64,000 bases of DNA from Hyphomonas pacifica (GTDB lineage: Bacteria; Pseudomonadota; Alphaproteobacteria; Caulobacterales; Hyphomonadaceae). Shown piece by piece: positions 56,225 through 64,000 of this stretch (position 1 is the stretch's first letter; each line of letters opens with the position of its first letter). The position numbers were made by a program, and so were the translations under genes. Under the pieces are notes generated by a model that did no database searches, had not been told where the DNA came from, and saw nothing but the letters and a program-made list of their open reading frames with translations. The DNA lies in contig NZ_AWFA01000012.1 of assembly GCF_000682675.1 (NCBI RefSeq), positions 142,524 to 206,523 of the forward strand, written 5' to 3'.

Positions 56225-57787
56225 ATGACTGAGCAGAGACACGAACGCGCCCTCATTGTCGACTTCGGCAGCCAGGTGACGCAGCTGATCGCCCGCCGCC
56301 TGCGTGAGAGCGGCGTGTATTGTGAAATTCACCCTTTCAACAAGGTGGATGGCGCCTTTCTGGGGGCCTATGGGCCGCAGGCCGTGATCCTGTCTGGTGG
56401 CCCCTCCAGCGTGACCTGGAAGGACAGCCCGCGCGCGGATGACGCGATCTTCGAGTTGGGCGTTCCGGTGCTGGGCATTTGCTACGGCCAGCAGGTGATG
56501 ATGGAGCAGCTGGGCGGCAAGGTAGAGAGCGGCACCAGCCGCGAATTCGGTCGCGCCTTCATCGAGAAGGTCGTGGATGACCCGATCATGTCAGACCTGT
56601 TCCATGGCGGCGATACCGAGCAAGTGTGGATGAGCCATGGCGACCATGTCGCCGAGATGGCGCCCGGCTTTGGTGTGATCGCGAAGTCTCCTGGTGCGCC
56701 GTATGCCATCATCGCCAATCCGGAGCGGAAATTCTACGGGACCCAGTTCCACCCTGAAGTCGTGCATACGGTGCACGGCCGTGAATTGCTGCGCAATTTC
56801 ACGCATGGCGTGGCCGGTCTGAAAGGTGACTGGACGATGGCGGCCTATCGCGCCGAAGCGATTGAGAAGATCCGCGAGCAGGTAGGCAAGGGCCGCGTGA
56901 TCTGCGGTCTTTCCGGCGGCGTCGATTCTTCTGTTGCGGCGGTTCTGATACACGAAGCGATTGGTGAGCAGCTGACATGTGTTTATGTCGATCACGGATT
57001 GATGCGCCACGGCGAAAGCGAGCAGGTAGTGAACCTGTTCCGGGAGCATTACAATATTCCGCTGGTACATGTGGATGCGTCTGACCTTTTCCTCGGCAAA
57101 CTTGATGGCGTGTCGGACCCGGAACGCAAGCGCAAGATTATTGGTGGTCTCTTCATTGATGTCTTCGAAGAAGAGGCGAAGAAGATCGGCGGTGCAGACT
57201 TCCTGGCACAAGGCACTCTGTATCCTGACGTGATCGAGAGTGTGTCCGCGATTGGCGGCCCAAGCGTCACGATCAAGAGCCACCATAATGTGGGGGGCCT
57301 TCCGGAACGCATGAACATGAAACTGGTCGAGCCGCTGCGCGAACTGTTCAAGGATGAAGTGCGGGCCCTGGGCCGGGAGCTGGGTCTGCCGGAGAGCTTC
57401 ATCGGTCGCCACCCATTCCCTGGGCCGGGCCTCGCCATCCGTATTCCGGGCGAGATCACGCGCGAAAAGGCCGACACGCTGCGGAAGGCCGATGCCATCT
57501 ATATCGACGAGATCCGCAAGGCTGGCCTCTATGACGAAATCTGGCAGGCCTTCAGCGTGTTGCTGCCAGTTAACACGGTCGGTGTGATGGGCGACGAGCG
57601 AACCTATGAAGCCGTGCTTGCGTTGCGCGCCGTGACCTCAACTGACGGCATGACGGCGGATTATTATCCGTTCGAGCATGACTTCCTTGGCCGTGTTGCC
57701 ACACGCATCATCAATGAAGTCAAAGGCGTCAACCGCGTGGTCTACGATGTGACCAGCAAGCCTCCCGGCACAATTGAGTGGGAATGA
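56225..57787 (+). CDS. guaA: GMP synthase (glutamine-hydrolysing)
   Basis: Aminates XMP to GMP. 520 residues: class I amidotransferase (1-200) with Cys86 in GICYGQQ and FHPEV; ATP pyrophosphatase loop SGGVDSSV; and the dimerisation domain ending in the invariant TIEWE. The C-terminal end is intact, consistent with an element that inserts at the guaA 3' end and rebuilds the last codons. Ribosome site is weak. Confidence 0.98.
   Translation: MTEQRHERALIVDFGSQVTQLIARRLRESGVYCEIHPFNKVDGAFLGAYGPQAVILSGGPSSVTWKDSPRADDAIFELGVPVLGICYGQQVMMEQLGGKVESGTSREFGRAFIEKVVDDPIMSDLFHGGDTEQVWMSHGDHVAEMAPGFGVIAKSPGAPYAIIANPERKFYGTQFHPEVVHTVHGRELLRNFTHGVAGLKGDWTMAAYRAEAIEKIREQVGKGRVICGLSGGVDSSVAAVLIHEAIGEQLTCVYVDHGLMRHGESEQVVNLFREHYNIPLVHVDASDLFLGKLDGVSDPERKRKIIGGLFIDVFEEEAKKIGGADFLAQGTLYPDVIESVSAIGGPSVTIKSHHNVGGLPERMNMKLVEPLRELFKDEVRALGRELGLPESFIGRHPFPGPGLAIRIPGEITREKADTLRKADAIYIDEIRKAGLYDEIWQAFSVLLPVNTVGVMGDERTYEAVLALRAVTSTDGMTADYYPFEHDFLGRVATRIINEVKGVNRVVYDVTSKPPGTIEWE
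57771..57787 (+). other. Candidate attachment site (attL) at the guaA 3' end
   Basis: The last codons of guaA (from CAATTG to the TGA stop) are highly conserved in bacteria and are a known integration target of tyrosine-integrase elements. Integrase lies directly next to it. The other copy is expected beyond the right edge, so the core cannot be confirmed here. Confidence 0.45.
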
Positions 57788-57820
57788 TTTCATTTCTCTC
57801 GCGACCTTTCGGAATCTTTC

Positions 57821-57862
57821 AAAAACGCCATTAAGTTCAACGACTTAGTGGCGTTTTTCTTT
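57821..57862 (+). terminator. Rho-independent terminator after guaA
   Basis: AACGCCATTAAG pairs with CTTAGTGGCGTT (one G-U pair) around TTCAACGA, flanked by AAAA and TTTTCTTTC. It lies 33 bases after the guaA stop, so if the element entered at the stop codon this terminator belongs to the element side. Confidence 0.88.
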
Positions 57863-57880
57863 CGACTCCTATCGCCATTT

Positions 57881-58060
57881 TTTACCGTCAAATGCGACCC
57901 GGTGACGGTACGGCTGACGGTATGCGTTCCCGGCCCTTCCCTCTAATTTCGCATTTACCGTCATGCAGAAATGCGGGGTGACGGTAAAAATAGAGACCTA
58001 GAACACTGAATATACATAGGAAAATGGAATTTTACCGTCGCATTTTGGGGTGACGGTAAA
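57881..58060. repeat. Array of ACCGTC/GACGGT inverted repeats upstream of the integrase
   Basis: Seven copies of a 7-10 base motif: TTTACCGTCA at 57881 and 57954, TTTACCGTCG at 58031, and the reverse form TGACGGTA(AA) at 57903, 57915, 57979 and 58051. Three facing pairs have 12-15 base gaps, each with an ATGCG/CATTTT and GGG(G) sequence. The last pair ends exactly at the integrase ATG and encloses its GGGG ribosome site. Likely arm-type Int/Xis sites or a repressor array. Confidence 0.7.
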
Positions 58061-59356
58061 ATGCCTGGAAAGGACGCAGCCTTGTTGACCGATGTCGCCA
58101 TCAGAGCGCTGAAACCAAAGGACAAACTCTACAAAGTTGGAGATCGGGACGGGATGTACGTCACGGTTTCCACCGTTGGAACCGTGACGTTCCGTATGGA
58201 CTACCGGATTCATGGCAGGCGGGAGACCCTCACAATCGGACGCTATGGCCATGGGGGCATCAGCCTGTCCGAAGCTCGCCACAGATGTATGGATGCCAAA
58301 CGCCTGATTGAGTCAGGGATATCTCCCGCAAAGGAAAAGAAGCGATCGAAAACACGCTTGATGGAATCCGGTTCGTTTTCTGAAATGGCCAATCGCTGGA
58401 TCGAAAGTGATGACATGGCCGAGAGCACGCGCGACATGCGCCGGCATATTCTGAACAGGGATATACTGCCAGCGTTTGGCAGCTACCTGCTGAGTGAGGT
58501 TACTCCCGAGGATCTTCGCGCGCTTTGCGAGAAGGTAAAGAAACGCGGTGCTCCGTCTACGGCGCTTCATGTTCGGGAGTTCGTCCACCTGATCTACAAG
58601 TACGCAAGGCTTCATGGCGTGAAGGTCGACAACCCTGCGGACGAAGTTGCACCGGTCTCGATTGCCAAGGTGCGGCCTCGGGACCGGGCGCTGTCTCCGC
58701 TCGAAATCAGAATCTTCTACAGCGTGCTCGAAGAACTGATCGCGACGCCCACGCTCAAGCTTGGACTCAAATTCGTCTTGCTCACCATGAAGCGGAAGTC
58801 AGAAGTTAGTCTCGCGACCTGGGATGAGATCAGCTTCGAGAACGCGGTCTGGTCCATTCCGAAGGAGCGGATGAAGACGGGCCTTCCTCACAATGTCTAT
58901 CTGTCGCGTCAGGCGCTCGATATCCTCGTGGCGCTGAAGACCTGCGCGGGAGGATCACGCTATGTCTTTCCCTCTCGCTATGACTGCTACAAGCCGATCT
59001 CGAATGCGACCCTCAACCGGCTGACGACGGCCGCCTGGGAAACGGCGCAGGAAGCAGGCTTGCCGCTGGAACGTTTCACGGTCCACGATCTCAGACGCAC
59101 CGGATCCACCTTGCTCAACGAGCTCGGCTTCAATCGGGACTGGGTCGAGAAATGCCTCGCACACGAAGACCGGCGGACTTCTCGCGGTGTCTACAACAAG
59201 GCTGAATATGCCGATGGTCGTCGCCACATGATGCAGGAATGGGCCGACACGATTGATGCCTGGTCGGCAGGGCTGCAGCGGCAACCGGTTCTGACGCCTC
59301 CGGCTTCTGCGGATCTTGGGTTTGACCTTGAACTGGATCCGAAGTTTGGGAATTAG
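58061..59356 (+). CDS. int: Tyrosine recombinase, P4-integrase type
   Basis: Integrates and excises the element. 431 residues: N-terminal DUF4102/arm-binding domain (about 8-95: LTDVAIRALKPKDKLYKVGDRDGMYVTVS), core-binding SAM-like domain (about 105-185), and catalytic domain with Arg in LLTMKRKSEV, HDLRRTGSTLL (His-x-x-Arg), the LAHE motif and nucleophile Tyr in RGVYNKAEY. All active residues are visible. It sits beside guaA, its probable target, and its start codon is embedded in an inverted-repeat array. Confidence 0.94.
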   Translation: MPGKDAALLTDVAIRALKPKDKLYKVGDRDGMYVTVSTVGTVTFRMDYRIHGRRETLTIGRYGHGGISLSEARHRCMDAKRLIESGISPAKEKKRSKTRLMESGSFSEMANRWIESDDMAESTRDMRRHILNRDILPAFGSYLLSEVTPEDLRALCEKVKKRGAPSTALHVREFVHLIYKYARLHGVKVDNPADEVAPVSIAKVRPRDRALSPLEIRIFYSVLEELIATPTLKLGLKFVLLTMKRKSEVSLATWDEISFENAVWSIPKERMKTGLPHNVYLSRQALDILVALKTCAGGSRYVFPSRYDCYKPISNATLNRLTTAAWETAQEAGLPLERFTVHDLRRTGSTLLNELGFNRDWVEKCLAHEDRRTSRGVYNKAEYADGRRHMMQEWADTIDAWSAGLQRQPVLTPPASADLGFDLELDPKFGN

Positions 59357-59380
59357 GCCTCTTGTCTATCCTTCATTAAA

Positions 59381-59423
59381 TCGCAATATATTGCGAGTTA
59401 AGTATCGAAAATGGCCTTAAGGC
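59381..59423 (+). promoter_or_regulatory. Palindromic operators upstream of hipB
   Basis: TCGCAATATATTGCGA (59381-59396) is a perfect 16-base palindrome, and GCCTTAAGGC (59414-59423) a perfect 10-base one, both inside the 74-base gap before the antitoxin start. Two dyads in this position fit autorepression by a HipB-type dimer. Confidence 0.6.
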
Positions 59424-59430
59424 GACAAAT

Positions 59431-59784
59431 ATGGCGACTTATATGAAAGAGGGTGTGGCTTCGAGCATTGAGATCGAGCGTGAACTTTGCGAGCGCGTCG
59501 ACCAGATCCGGCTTGCCCGCAACGTGACCCAAAAGCAGCTTGCAGAACAGACGGGATTGTCGAAGCGTACTATAGAGCGCTTTGCCAAGGGTGAGGGCAC
59601 ATCCCTTGATACCTTTATCCGCATCCTTCAGGCGCTCAACATTGCGCAAAATCTGTTCGCCATCCTCCCAGATCCATCGGTCAGGCCCGTCGAGCGCATT
59701 GAGCGTGGCGGCCAGGAACGCCAAAGGGCCCGACCAGACGTGAGCCCTGATGATGAGGGCGAATGGGAGTGGGGCGATGACTGA
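59431..59784 (+). CDS. hipB: HipB-like antitoxin, XRE helix-turn-helix protein
   Basis: 117 residues; ATG 59431, with ATG 59443 as alternative. XRE DNA-binding domain (about 20-75): ELCERVDQIRLARNVTQKQLAEQTGLSKRTIERFAKGEG, then LDTFIRILQALNIAQNLFAIL. The tail (85-117) is charged and ends EWEWGDD, probably the disordered part that contacts the toxin. Its last 8 bases overlap the hipA start, so the two are translated together. Controlled probably by the palindromes just upstream. Confidence 0.88.
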   Translation: MATYMKEGVASSIEIERELCERVDQIRLARNVTQKQLAEQTGLSKRTIERFAKGEGTSLDTFIRILQALNIAQNLFAILPDPSVRPVERIERGGQERQRARPDVSPDDEGEWEWGDD

Positions 59785-61075
59785 TGCGCGGGTGATCCTC
59801 TGGGGCCGCGACATTGGGGCTGTCAGCTGGCTGGCAGACCGGGAAATCGGGGTCTTTCAATACCGGCCCGAATTTGTTCGGTCGGGCATTGAGCTCGCCC
59901 CCATGACGATGCCCCTCAGCGCATATCCATATGAATTCCCCGCGCTTGCCCGCAACACATTCAAGGGGCTGCCGGGTCTCCTTGCCGACAGCCTGCCAGA
60001 CAAGTTCGGTAATGCGCTCATCGATGGATGGCTGGCGGCCCAAGGGCGCACGGCTGACAGCTTTAACCCTGTCGAGCGGCTTTGCTATGTCGGGCGCCGC
60101 GGCATGGGCGCGCTTGAGTTCGAGCCGGCCATCATCGGTCATCCGACCAAGACGAGGAAGATCGAAGTGGCGGCCCTGGTCGATCTCGCCAACAGGATCC
60201 TCGATGAACGATCGAGCCTCGGCGGTGTCTTCTCGGGCGAGGATGACCGCGAAACGATCGAGGACATTCTCCGTGTTGGAACTTCCGCTGGCGGCGCGCG
60301 CGCGAAAGCCATTCTGGCCTGGAACCCCAGCACAGGGGAATTTCGTTCAGGTCAGCTCGAAAGCGGTGAAGGCTTTGAGTCCTGGCTGATCAAGTTCGAT
60401 GGTGTCTCCAACAATCGAGACCACGAGCTTGCCGATCCTATGGGGTTTGGGTTGATTGAATTCGCGTATTCAAAGCTGGCAGGCCTTGCCGGGATAGCCA
60501 TGGCAGAGTGCCGTGTGCATGCCGAAGGCGGGCGTCATCATTTCATGACCCGCCGCTTCGACCGCGATGGCAAGGGACGCAAACTCCATATGCAATCGCT
60601 TTGCGCTATGGCGCACTATGATTTCAATCTGCCGGGGTCCTATGCCTATGAGCAGGCGGTCCAGGTGATACGCCGCCTCGGCATGGGTCAGGATGTGGTC
60701 GAAGAGCAAGTCCGCCGCGCCATGTTCAATATCGTCGCGCGCAATCAGGATGATCACGTCAAGAACATCGCCTTCCTGATGGACCGGTCTGGCAGCTGGA
60801 GCCTCTCGCCCGCCTTTGACCTCTCTTATGCCTGGAATCCGAGCGGGGACTGGACCAGTCGTCACCAGATGAGCCTCAATGGCAAGCGGGAGGGATTTTC
60901 ACGTGATGACCTTATCGCGTTCGGTGAAACGAGCGGACTGAAGCGCGCCAAGGCTAATGCCATTCTCGATCAGGTCATTTCCGCGATGAAGGCCTGGCCT
61001 GACGTTGCGTCTGAAGTTGGCGTGCCAGACCAACGGATCGATCAGATCGGCAAAGCCCACCGACTTCAATTCTAA
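59777..61075 (+). CDS. hipA: HipA-like serine/threonine kinase toxin
   Basis: 432 residues from ATG 59777, preceded by GGGAG and GGGG inside the antitoxin gene. The HipA N-terminal subdomain (1-115) is present. Kinase landmarks: Ser/Gly-rich loop GTSAGGARAK (168-177) that in E. coli HipA carries the autophosphorylated Ser, ATP-binding Lys206 in WLIKFDG, catalytic ARNQDDHVKN (Asp325 or Asp326 with His327 and Asn330) and Asp348 in PAFDLSY. All appear intact, so it should be an active kinase. In other HipA toxins the target is glutamyl-tRNA synthetase; the target here is unknown. Confidence 0.9.
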   Translation: MTDARVILWGRDIGAVSWLADREIGVFQYRPEFVRSGIELAPMTMPLSAYPYEFPALARNTFKGLPGLLADSLPDKFGNALIDGWLAAQGRTADSFNPVERLCYVGRRGMGALEFEPAIIGHPTKTRKIEVAALVDLANRILDERSSLGGVFSGEDDRETIEDILRVGTSAGGARAKAILAWNPSTGEFRSGQLESGEGFESWLIKFDGVSNNRDHELADPMGFGLIEFAYSKLAGLAGIAMAECRVHAEGGRHHFMTRRFDRDGKGRKLHMQSLCAMAHYDFNLPGSYAYEQAVQVIRRLGMGQDVVEEQVRRAMFNIVARNQDDHVKNIAFLMDRSGSWSLSPAFDLSYAWNPSGDWTSRHQMSLNGKREGFSRDDLIAFGETSGLKRAKANAILDQVISAMKAWPDVASEVGVPDQRIDQIGKAHRLQF

Positions 61076-61078
61076 GGA

Positions 61079-61459
61079 TCAGTGTCGGACGGGCCGACTG
61101 GTGCGCTGCCGGACATCGGGCACTGGCGTATTTTCCGGCCGTTCATCCTCACTCGCCCGGCGCCGCTCCTCAATCCAATCCAGAACGTCTTTTAGCGGCC
61201 ATACCACGCATTTGGGGGTCAGGTAGAACCGCTTTGGAAACTCTCCGCGCCGTTCAAGCTCGTATATCGTCGTGTCCGACAAGGGCACCAATTTGCGCAA
61301 TTCGGGCCGCCGGACGGTCCTGTTGTTCGCGATAAGCTGGCGAAGCGTGTCGTCATGAAATGTTTGCGCGTCTGAACCAGACTTGGGGCCAAAGGCGTAG
61401 ATGTCCTCTGCGAGGTCCTTGAGGGAGTCCAACCCGCCTGTCCGCAATCCATAGCTCAC
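61079..61459 (-). CDS. AlpA-family excisionase/regulator
   Basis: 126 residues from a GTG start with AGGAGG 9 bases upstream. After a loosely folded N-terminus, residues 55-100 are the MerR-like winged helix of AlpA: LRKLVPLSDTTIYELERRGEFPKRFYLTPKCVVWPLKDVLDWIEERR. Such proteins act as recombination directionality factors or regulators of integrase in islands. Basic-arginine C-terminus. Stops 3 bp from the convergent hipA stop. Confidence 0.88.
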   Translation of the reverse strand: MSYGLRTGGLDSLKDLAEDIYAFGPKSGSDAQTFHDDTLRQLIANNRTVRRPELRKLVPLSDTTIYELERRGEFPKRFYLTPKCVVWPLKDVLDWIEERRRASEDERPENTPVPDVRQRTSRPVRH

Positions 61460-61475
61460 GACGACACGCCTCCTG

Positions 61476-61787
61476 CTAGTTCAGCTTCTGCCGGTTCCAG
61501 ACCAGCACGCCGCTGCCATCCTCTTCCTTCTCGAAGAAAGCGGCCCGCAGCGGTTTCTCGAACCCCGGATCGTCGAGCTTGACGGCAAGGTAGGGCGTCT
61601 CGCCATCCTTGCTCTCCTCGCGCCAGGCTGCGCCGAGCTCTGCGCCGCCGGCAAAGATCCGGTAATCCGGTCCGCCTTCGGCCTTTTCGGTCACCGGGAC
61701 CATCTGGGCTTTCACATTGATTGTCATGGTCCGGATCGTGCCGGTCCATTTGCCATCCTTCTGGCTGAAGGTGCCGATTGTCGCCAT
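61476..61787 (-). CDS. DUF736 family protein
   Basis: 103 residues, the family length: MATIGTFSQKDGKWTGTIRTMTIN, GPDYRIFAGGAELGAAWREES, PYLAVKLDDPGFEKPLRAAFFE. AAAGGAG precedes the ATG. DUF736 is a marker of alphaproteobacterial plasmids and ICEs, typically near AlpA and replication or transfer genes; its function is unknown. It is 16 bp upstream of the AlpA gene, likely one transcript. Confidence 0.93.
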   Translation of the reverse strand: MATIGTFSQKDGKWTGTIRTMTINVKAQMVPVTEKAEGGPDYRIFAGGAELGAAWREESKDGETPYLAVKLDDPGFEKPLRAAFFEKEEDGSGVLVWNRQKLN

Positions 61788-61789
61788 TG

Positions 61790-62026
61790 CTATTCTCCTT
61801 TGCTGGCTCTGGCGTGAAGGGCCTTGCGGGCCCGCTTGAACCCGGCATCCGAGCTGAGGAACATGTCCAGCATGGCAGGCACCAGGGTTTCGGGTTTCTC
61901 TTCCGCGCCATAGGTTTCGGCATAGATCGCCGCATAGTCGGCAAGCGCGGAAGCAAGATCAGGATCGACCGACACGGTGAGCTTCACTGGTGTCCGGTCC
62001 GGGAGTTGTCCGATGCGGAGGCTCAT
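61790..62026 (-). CDS. DUF2274 family protein
   Basis: 78 residues from ATG 62026, whose A is also the last base of the trbI TGA stop; GTG one codon earlier is possible. LRIGQLPDRTPVKLTVSVDPDLASALADYAAIYAETYG and LVPAMLDMFLSSDAGFKRARK match DUF2274, a small ribbon-helix-helix-like protein nearly always encoded after trbI in alphaproteobacterial conjugation operons. Probably accessory or regulatory. Confidence 0.9.
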   Translation of the reverse strand: MSLRIGQLPDRTPVKLTVSVDPDLASALADYAAIYAETYGAEEKPETLVPAMLDMFLSSDAGFKRARKALHARASKGE

Positions 62027-63282
62027 CACCGGCCTCCCTCAGAGTAAGGCCGCAGCAGGAGATCGCGTGTCACAATCACCCGGACTGGCCAGCCCGGCCG
62101 TATGCGGATCGTCGGCTGGATGCCGAGATTGCGGTCGACGACGCGCTGACCGGCTTCGGACACACTGTCCCCGAACCCGCGCCGGATCGCGCGCTCGACA
62201 TCATCATCGTCGGAGCCAATTTCGGAGCCGATACCGAGCAGGGTGGCGAGACCTGCGGCAGCAAAGACGCGGACCCAGTGGTGGTCGGTTCGGTCGGAGA
62301 CGCCGGCATAGCCCTGCGCATCCGCCGCCGGCTCGGAAATCTGCAGAGAGCTGCCATCCGGCAGGATGATCCGGTCCCAGACTAGGAGCGCGCGCTCCTG
62401 GCCGAAAGAGACTTCCGACTGGTAGCGACCAATCAGGCGCGCACCCTGCGGGATCAGCAGATGCCGCCCGCTCACCGTGTCATAGACCGGTTGGGTCACC
62501 TGCGCGATGACATTGCCGGGCAGGTCAGAATTCAGCCCTGTCACGAGTGAGGCCGGGATCAGCGTGCCCGCCATCACCTGATAGGGCGAGACCGGGGTCT
62601 CGACATCATGCGGGTTGTAGATGTCGCCATCCCGCTTCTCCGCGGCGAACGCGATCTTCTCTGCCTGAAGGTTCTGATCCGGCGGCCCCGCAAAGCCCGG
62701 TGCGCCTGCGCCTTGGGCTGCGAACGCCAAGAGTTCCGAGCCGAGACTGTTCGGCAGTCCGCCCGGCGCAGAGACTGACCCAGCCAGAGATTGCCGATTG
62801 CCGACATCGAAGAAGACGCCCGCCTTGCCAGCTGCATCGGCCAGTTTGGCATCCGCCAGTCTCTGCGCACGGATCGCTTCATCTTCGGCAGATGGCCGGA
62901 AGTCATCTGAGGGGGCGACATTCCAGTCGGGCTCGAGGCCCCATTCTTCCTCTTCTGCCACGACTGTACCGCCAAGGTCGCCCGCCATGGGTGCGCCGAG
63001 TCTTGGCGTGTCACGAGCCGGTTGCCAATTGAGATAAGAGTTCGGCAGATCCGCCAGCCCATCCGGCGCGCGCTTGGTCGCCGTATTGTAGAGTTCCTGC
63101 CGGTCTGCCGGGTCAACAGCCTTTGGCGGATCAAGCGCGATGGAAGCAGCGGCAAACAGGCCCAGCACACCAAGGCAGGCGCCCGCCATCAGGACTTTGC
63201 GGTTGATCCGCGTGACCGGCCGTGGCCGCGCCCGCAGCTTCAGCTCATCGGCCTGTTTCGGGAAGGGGGCCGGCTCGCTCAT
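62026..63282 (-). CDS. trbI: Conjugal transfer protein TrbI (VirB10-like)
   Basis: Spans inner and outer membranes as the energy-sensing scaffold of the type IV secretion channel. 418 residues: cytoplasmic N-terminus, membrane helix (about 31-50, VLMAGACLGVLGLFAAASIAL), Pro-rich periplasmic linker, then the VirB10/TrbI beta-barrel domain from YQVMAGTLIPASLVTGLNSDLPGNVIAQVTQPVYDTVSGRHLLIPQGARLIG to RVFAAAGLATLLG. Overlaps trbG (ATGA) and DUF2274. Confidence 0.95.
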   Translation of the reverse strand: MSEPAPFPKQADELKLRARPRPVTRINRKVLMAGACLGVLGLFAAASIALDPPKAVDPADRQELYNTATKRAPDGLADLPNSYLNWQPARDTPRLGAPMAGDLGGTVVAEEEEWGLEPDWNVAPSDDFRPSAEDEAIRAQRLADAKLADAAGKAGVFFDVGNRQSLAGSVSAPGGLPNSLGSELLAFAAQGAGAPGFAGPPDQNLQAEKIAFAAEKRDGDIYNPHDVETPVSPYQVMAGTLIPASLVTGLNSDLPGNVIAQVTQPVYDTVSGRHLLIPQGARLIGRYQSEVSFGQERALLVWDRIILPDGSSLQISEPAADAQGYAGVSDRTDHHWVRVFAAAGLATLLGIGSEIGSDDDDVERAIRRGFGDSVSEAGQRVVDRNLGIQPTIRIRPGWPVRVIVTRDLLLRPYSEGGR

Positions 63283-64000
63283 CCCTCGCCTCCGAACAGG
63301 CTCGCAAGGCCGGAGCGCTGGATGCGCTTCCGGATCCGCACAACGGTCTGGTCCTTCTCGCCGATGCGGAGCTCGGCAGCGCGGAAAAGATGATCGACGA
63401 TGTAGTAGTTGCCGCGCAGGCGATAATTGACGAGTTCAGCATCGCCGGACGCGCCAAGGATGAAGAGCGGCGGGGCATCCATGGTGGCAAGCCCCGCCGG
63501 CATCTGGATGAAGACCTGCCGTCCATCATCGAAGACGCGCACCGGCCGCCAGGCCGGCTTGTCGCCCTCGATGACATAATCGAAGTCCAGCCGGTCAACC
63601 GCAACGCCCGGCGCAATGGAGGCATCCTCGCGAACAGATGCAATCTTGTTGCGTGAGACCAGCTCTGCCAGTTCATCCGCCGGATAGCGCCAGGACAGGG
63701 CCGCCATGTAGGTGCCGTCGACGCTTTCGAGTTCGAGATGATAGGTCCGCCGGTCGGTCGCGATCATCAGATTGGTCGACAGACCTGCCGCGATCGGCTT
63801 CACCAGTACATGCGCGCGGGCCGCGCTGCCGGAACCGGAGGAGGTGTCCCCGACAATCCAGCGGACCGTATCGCCCGCCGAAACCGAGACCAGCGTTTCG
63901 CCCGGCTGAAGCGCAATATCCGAGACCTGGCCCGGCGCGGCATAGAGCCGGTAGAGTGCGCCCTCGGTGTAGGGATAGACCTGGATCGCGTTCACATAGC
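63279..64000 (-). CDS. trbG: Conjugal transfer protein TrbG (VirB9-like), C-terminal part
   Basis: The frame is open to the right edge; at least 240 residues are visible and the N-terminus with signal peptide is missing. NAIQVYPYTEGALYRLYAAPGQVSDIALQPGE and the VirB9 beta-sandwich part (YVIEGDKPAWRPVRVFDDGRQVFIQMP, DAPPLFILGASGDAELVNYRLRGNYYIVDHLF) identify TrbG/VirB9, an outer-membrane core-complex partner of TrbI. Ends RSGLASLFGGEG, overlapping trbI by ATGA. Confidence 0.95.
   Translation of the reverse strand, partial: YVNAIQVYPYTEGALYRLYAAPGQVSDIALQPGETLVSVSAGDTVRWIVGDTSSGSGSAARAHVLVKPIAAGLSTNLMIATDRRTYHLELESVDGTYMAALSWRYPADELAELVSRNKIASVREDASIAPGVAVDRLDFDYVIEGDKPAWRPVRVFDDGRQVFIQMPAGLATMDAPPLFILGASGDAELVNYRLRGNYYIVDHLFRAAELRIGEKDQTVVRIRKRIQRSGLASLFGGEG

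Larger units (their letters stand above)
57788..64000. mobile_element. One end of an integrative conjugative element inserted at guaA (continues beyond window)
   Basis: Gene content changes abruptly after guaA: tyrosine integrase, hipBA toxin-antitoxin, AlpA-type regulator, DUF736, DUF2274, trbI and trbG. The Trb transfer genes point to a P-type mating system carried by the element. Orientation: integrase at the guaA junction, transfer genes running toward it from the right. The remaining trb genes, relaxase, cargo and far end are not visible. Confidence 0.8.

Overview
The window looks like chromosome of a GC-rich alphaproteobacterium, most likely Hyphomonadaceae or a close relative (Hyphomonas/Henriciella type; inferred, not tested). 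Supporting evidence is a LexA gene preceded by the alphaproteobacterial SOS box GTTC-N7-GTTC, the gene order ppiD-trpE-trpG / trpD-trpC / lexA-comEC-gltX-gltA, a TonB-dependent receptor, many lipoproteins and an SDR/CaiB/propionyl-CoA ligase group typical of aerobic heterotrophs. No rRNA, tRNA or CRISPR array was seen.

Positions 1-57787 are mostly core housekeeping sequence. 1-4.7 kb holds the end of a glycosyltransferase and acyl-CoA genes. 4.8-8.1 kb holds rpsD, a PPK2 kinase and two secreted DUF2807 proteins, the larger one built of 19-20 residue repeats. 8.1-22.4 kb holds rimO, grxD, an ACE-like M2 peptidase, bolA, an M28 peptidase, an acidic outer-membrane barrel, purL, a TonB receptor, an adenine deaminase and purQ; this looks like the alphaproteobacterial purQ-purL-bolA-grxD neighbourhood broken up by insertions. 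22.5-38 kb holds an entericidin, gltA, gltX, comEC, lexA, the trp genes, ppiD, tpiA, secG and pyrG.

38-43.8 kb holds a tightly overlapping operon, photolyase - FAD oxidoreductase - DUF1365 - Cfa-like methyltransferase. It is preceded by a sequence that fits the ECF sigma-E/ChrR (singlet-oxygen) promoter, TGATCC-N18-TAAAGA. I consider this the most interesting functional unit: a probable photo-oxidative stress operon that modifies membrane lipids. 43.8-57.8 kb holds hldE, an SLC13-type permease, hspQ, ppx/gppA, rlmE, an extended dodecin, an indoleamine dioxygenase, guaB, a GNAT protein, an rsmB-type methyltransferase and guaA.

From the 3' end of guaA to the right edge (57.8-64 kb) lies one end of an integrative conjugative element: a P4-type integrase whose start codon sits inside an array of seven ACCGTC/GACGGT repeats, a hipBA toxin-antitoxin pair with palindromic operators, then on the opposite strand an AlpA-type regulator, DUF736, DUF2274, trbI and a truncated trbG. 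The rest of the transfer region and the far attachment site are outside the window.
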